Positions 5,897 to 6,461 of a DNA stretch of 6,461 nt are shown here, piece by piece. Location: assembly GCA_016929985.1 (NCBI GenBank), contig JAFGIH010000228.1, positions 1-6,461 of the forward strand, in the 5' to 3' direction. The position numbers were made by a program, and so were the translations under genes. The DNA comes from Thermoleophilia bacterium (GTDB taxonomy: Bacteria; Actinomycetota; Thermoleophilia; RBG-16-64-13). The first letter of the stretch is position 1; the number at the start of each line of letters is the position of its first letter. Under the pieces are notes generated by a model. The model saw only the letters and a program-made list of their open reading frames with translations. It ran no database searches and was not told the DNA's origin.

Positions 5897-6461
5897 CTAC
5901 AGGATGATGTCTCCCAAGTAGATGCTCTTGTACGTCTTGACCTCGAACTCCTGGGTCTGATAGCCGGGAGCGGCCACCGTGACCTTGTAGTCCTTGTTGT
6001 CGGGCAGGTCTTCGAACTCGAAGTCGCCGAACGCGTCGGTCTCTGTGGTCTTGGCGCCGTCTTCACCCGTGAGGGTGACGGTTACGCCCTTGGCACACTC
6101 GTCCTTGTCGCCAAAGGCCACCGAGCCGGCCACGAAGTTCTTGGGCAGGCCGATGAACTTGACGTTCTCGCCGAGTTTGTACTCGGGATGCATGGCCTCG
6201 GCGCGCTTCATGGCTTGCGAGACTGCGCTATTCGGATCGTCGAGATCGCCGAAGCAGAGAGCGCCGGTCGGGCAGGCCTCCACGCAACGGGGTTCTTTCC
6301 AACCCTCGTCGAGCAGGTGCGCGCAGAACGTGCACTTCTGGGGGACGTTCTCTTCTTCGTTCCAGTAGATGACGCGGTACGGGCACTTGGCGACGAGTTC
6401 CTTCATCCCCTTGGCCTTCTTGGGGTCGATGATGACGATGCCGTCGTCGCGCTTGTACACC
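5897..6461 (-). CDS. [4Fe-4S] electron-transfer subunit of a molybdopterin oxidoreductase, transhydroxylase small-subunit-like; N-terminus beyond window
   Basis: C-terminal 187 residues of a ferredoxin-like subunit that passes electrons to or from a DMSO-reductase-family molybdenum enzyme. In visible numbering, C26 (KCPY) is the last Cys of one cluster motif, and C43-x2-C46-x12-C59-x3-C63 (KCTFCAH through CVEACPTGAL) forms another. The missing N-terminus should hold the remaining ligands. Residues about 107-187 form a Cna-B/transthyretin-like beta domain (GVTVTLTG, TDAFGDFEFEDLP, YKVTVAAPGY). The order and wording of DDGIVIIDPKKAKG, YWNEEENV and QKCTFCAHLL closely recall, from memory, the small subunit of pyrogallol-phloroglucinol transhydroxylase of Pelobacter acidigallici, which also ends in a beta-barrel domain. 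Other Mo-enzyme partners, such as catechol dehydroxylase-type or DmsB-like subunits, remain possible. The catalytic subunit is not in the window. The GTG at 6458-6460 is taken as an internal Val codon, because the fold needs more N-terminal sequence. Confidence 0.88.
   Translation of the reverse strand, partial: VYKRDDGIVIIDPKKAKGMKELVAKCPYRVIYWNEEENVPQKCTFCAHLLDEGWKEPRCVEACPTGALCFGDLDDPNSAVSQAMKRAEAMHPEYKLGENVKFIGLPKNFVAGSVAFGDKDECAKGVTVTLTGEDGAKTTETDAFGDFEFEDLPDNKDYKVTVAAPGYQTQEFEVKTYKSIYLGDIIL

Noticed and set aside
6458..6460. GTG as a true start for the iron-sulfur subunit
   Set aside because: The preceding frame is cut by the window edge, and starting here would leave incomplete cluster motifs, since C26 would have no partner Cys residues.

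Overview
The window is GC-rich and densely coded. It carries strong GGAGG ribosome sites, one GTG start, long Thr-rich linkers on exported proteins, an S-layer homology (SLH) protein and part of an iron-sulfur subunit of a molybdenum enzyme. Together these suggest an anaerobic or facultatively anaerobic, high-GC member of the Actinomycetota or a similar Gram-positive-like lineage. This is inferred from style only; the window has no rRNA or other taxonomic marker.

Layout from left to right: (1) 1-667, minus strand, a short-chain dehydrogenase/reductase whose C-terminus lies beyond the left edge. (2) A 114-bp divergent spacer. (3) 782-2446, plus strand, a protein with an N-terminal beta domain and a C-terminal glycoamylase-like (GH144/PF10091-type) alpha/alpha barrel, without a signal peptide. 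(4) An 81-bp spacer with a plausible promoter whose -35/-10 spacer contains a perfect inverted repeat. (5) 2528-3949, plus strand, a PknB-like membrane protein that lacks several catalytic residues and is best read as a pseudokinase; it has one transmembrane helix and a Thr-rich outer tail. (6) 3946-5706, plus strand, overlapping gene 5 by ATGA: a secreted protein with three SLH modules, a Thr-rich linker and a six-repeat kelch propeller. (7) 5707-5896, a convergent spacer with several hairpins, including a 12-bp bidirectional terminator. (8) 5897-6461, minus strand, the C-terminal part of a [4Fe-4S] electron-transfer subunit with a beta-barrel tail, resembling the small subunit of pyrogallol transhydroxylase.

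The most notable unit is the translationally coupled pair 5+6. A membrane-anchored pseudokinase and an SLH-anchored kelch propeller would sit on the same cell surface, and both carry Thr-rich stalks built from short tandem repeats. I infer a surface sensing or scaffolding module: the propeller would bind a ligand or partner outside, and the pseudokinase would pass on binding rather than phosphoryl transfer inside. The glycoamylase-like gene just upstream may belong to the same surface or glycan theme, but a promoter call separates it. The SDR and the iron-sulfur subunit look like parts of unrelated neighbouring transcription units.
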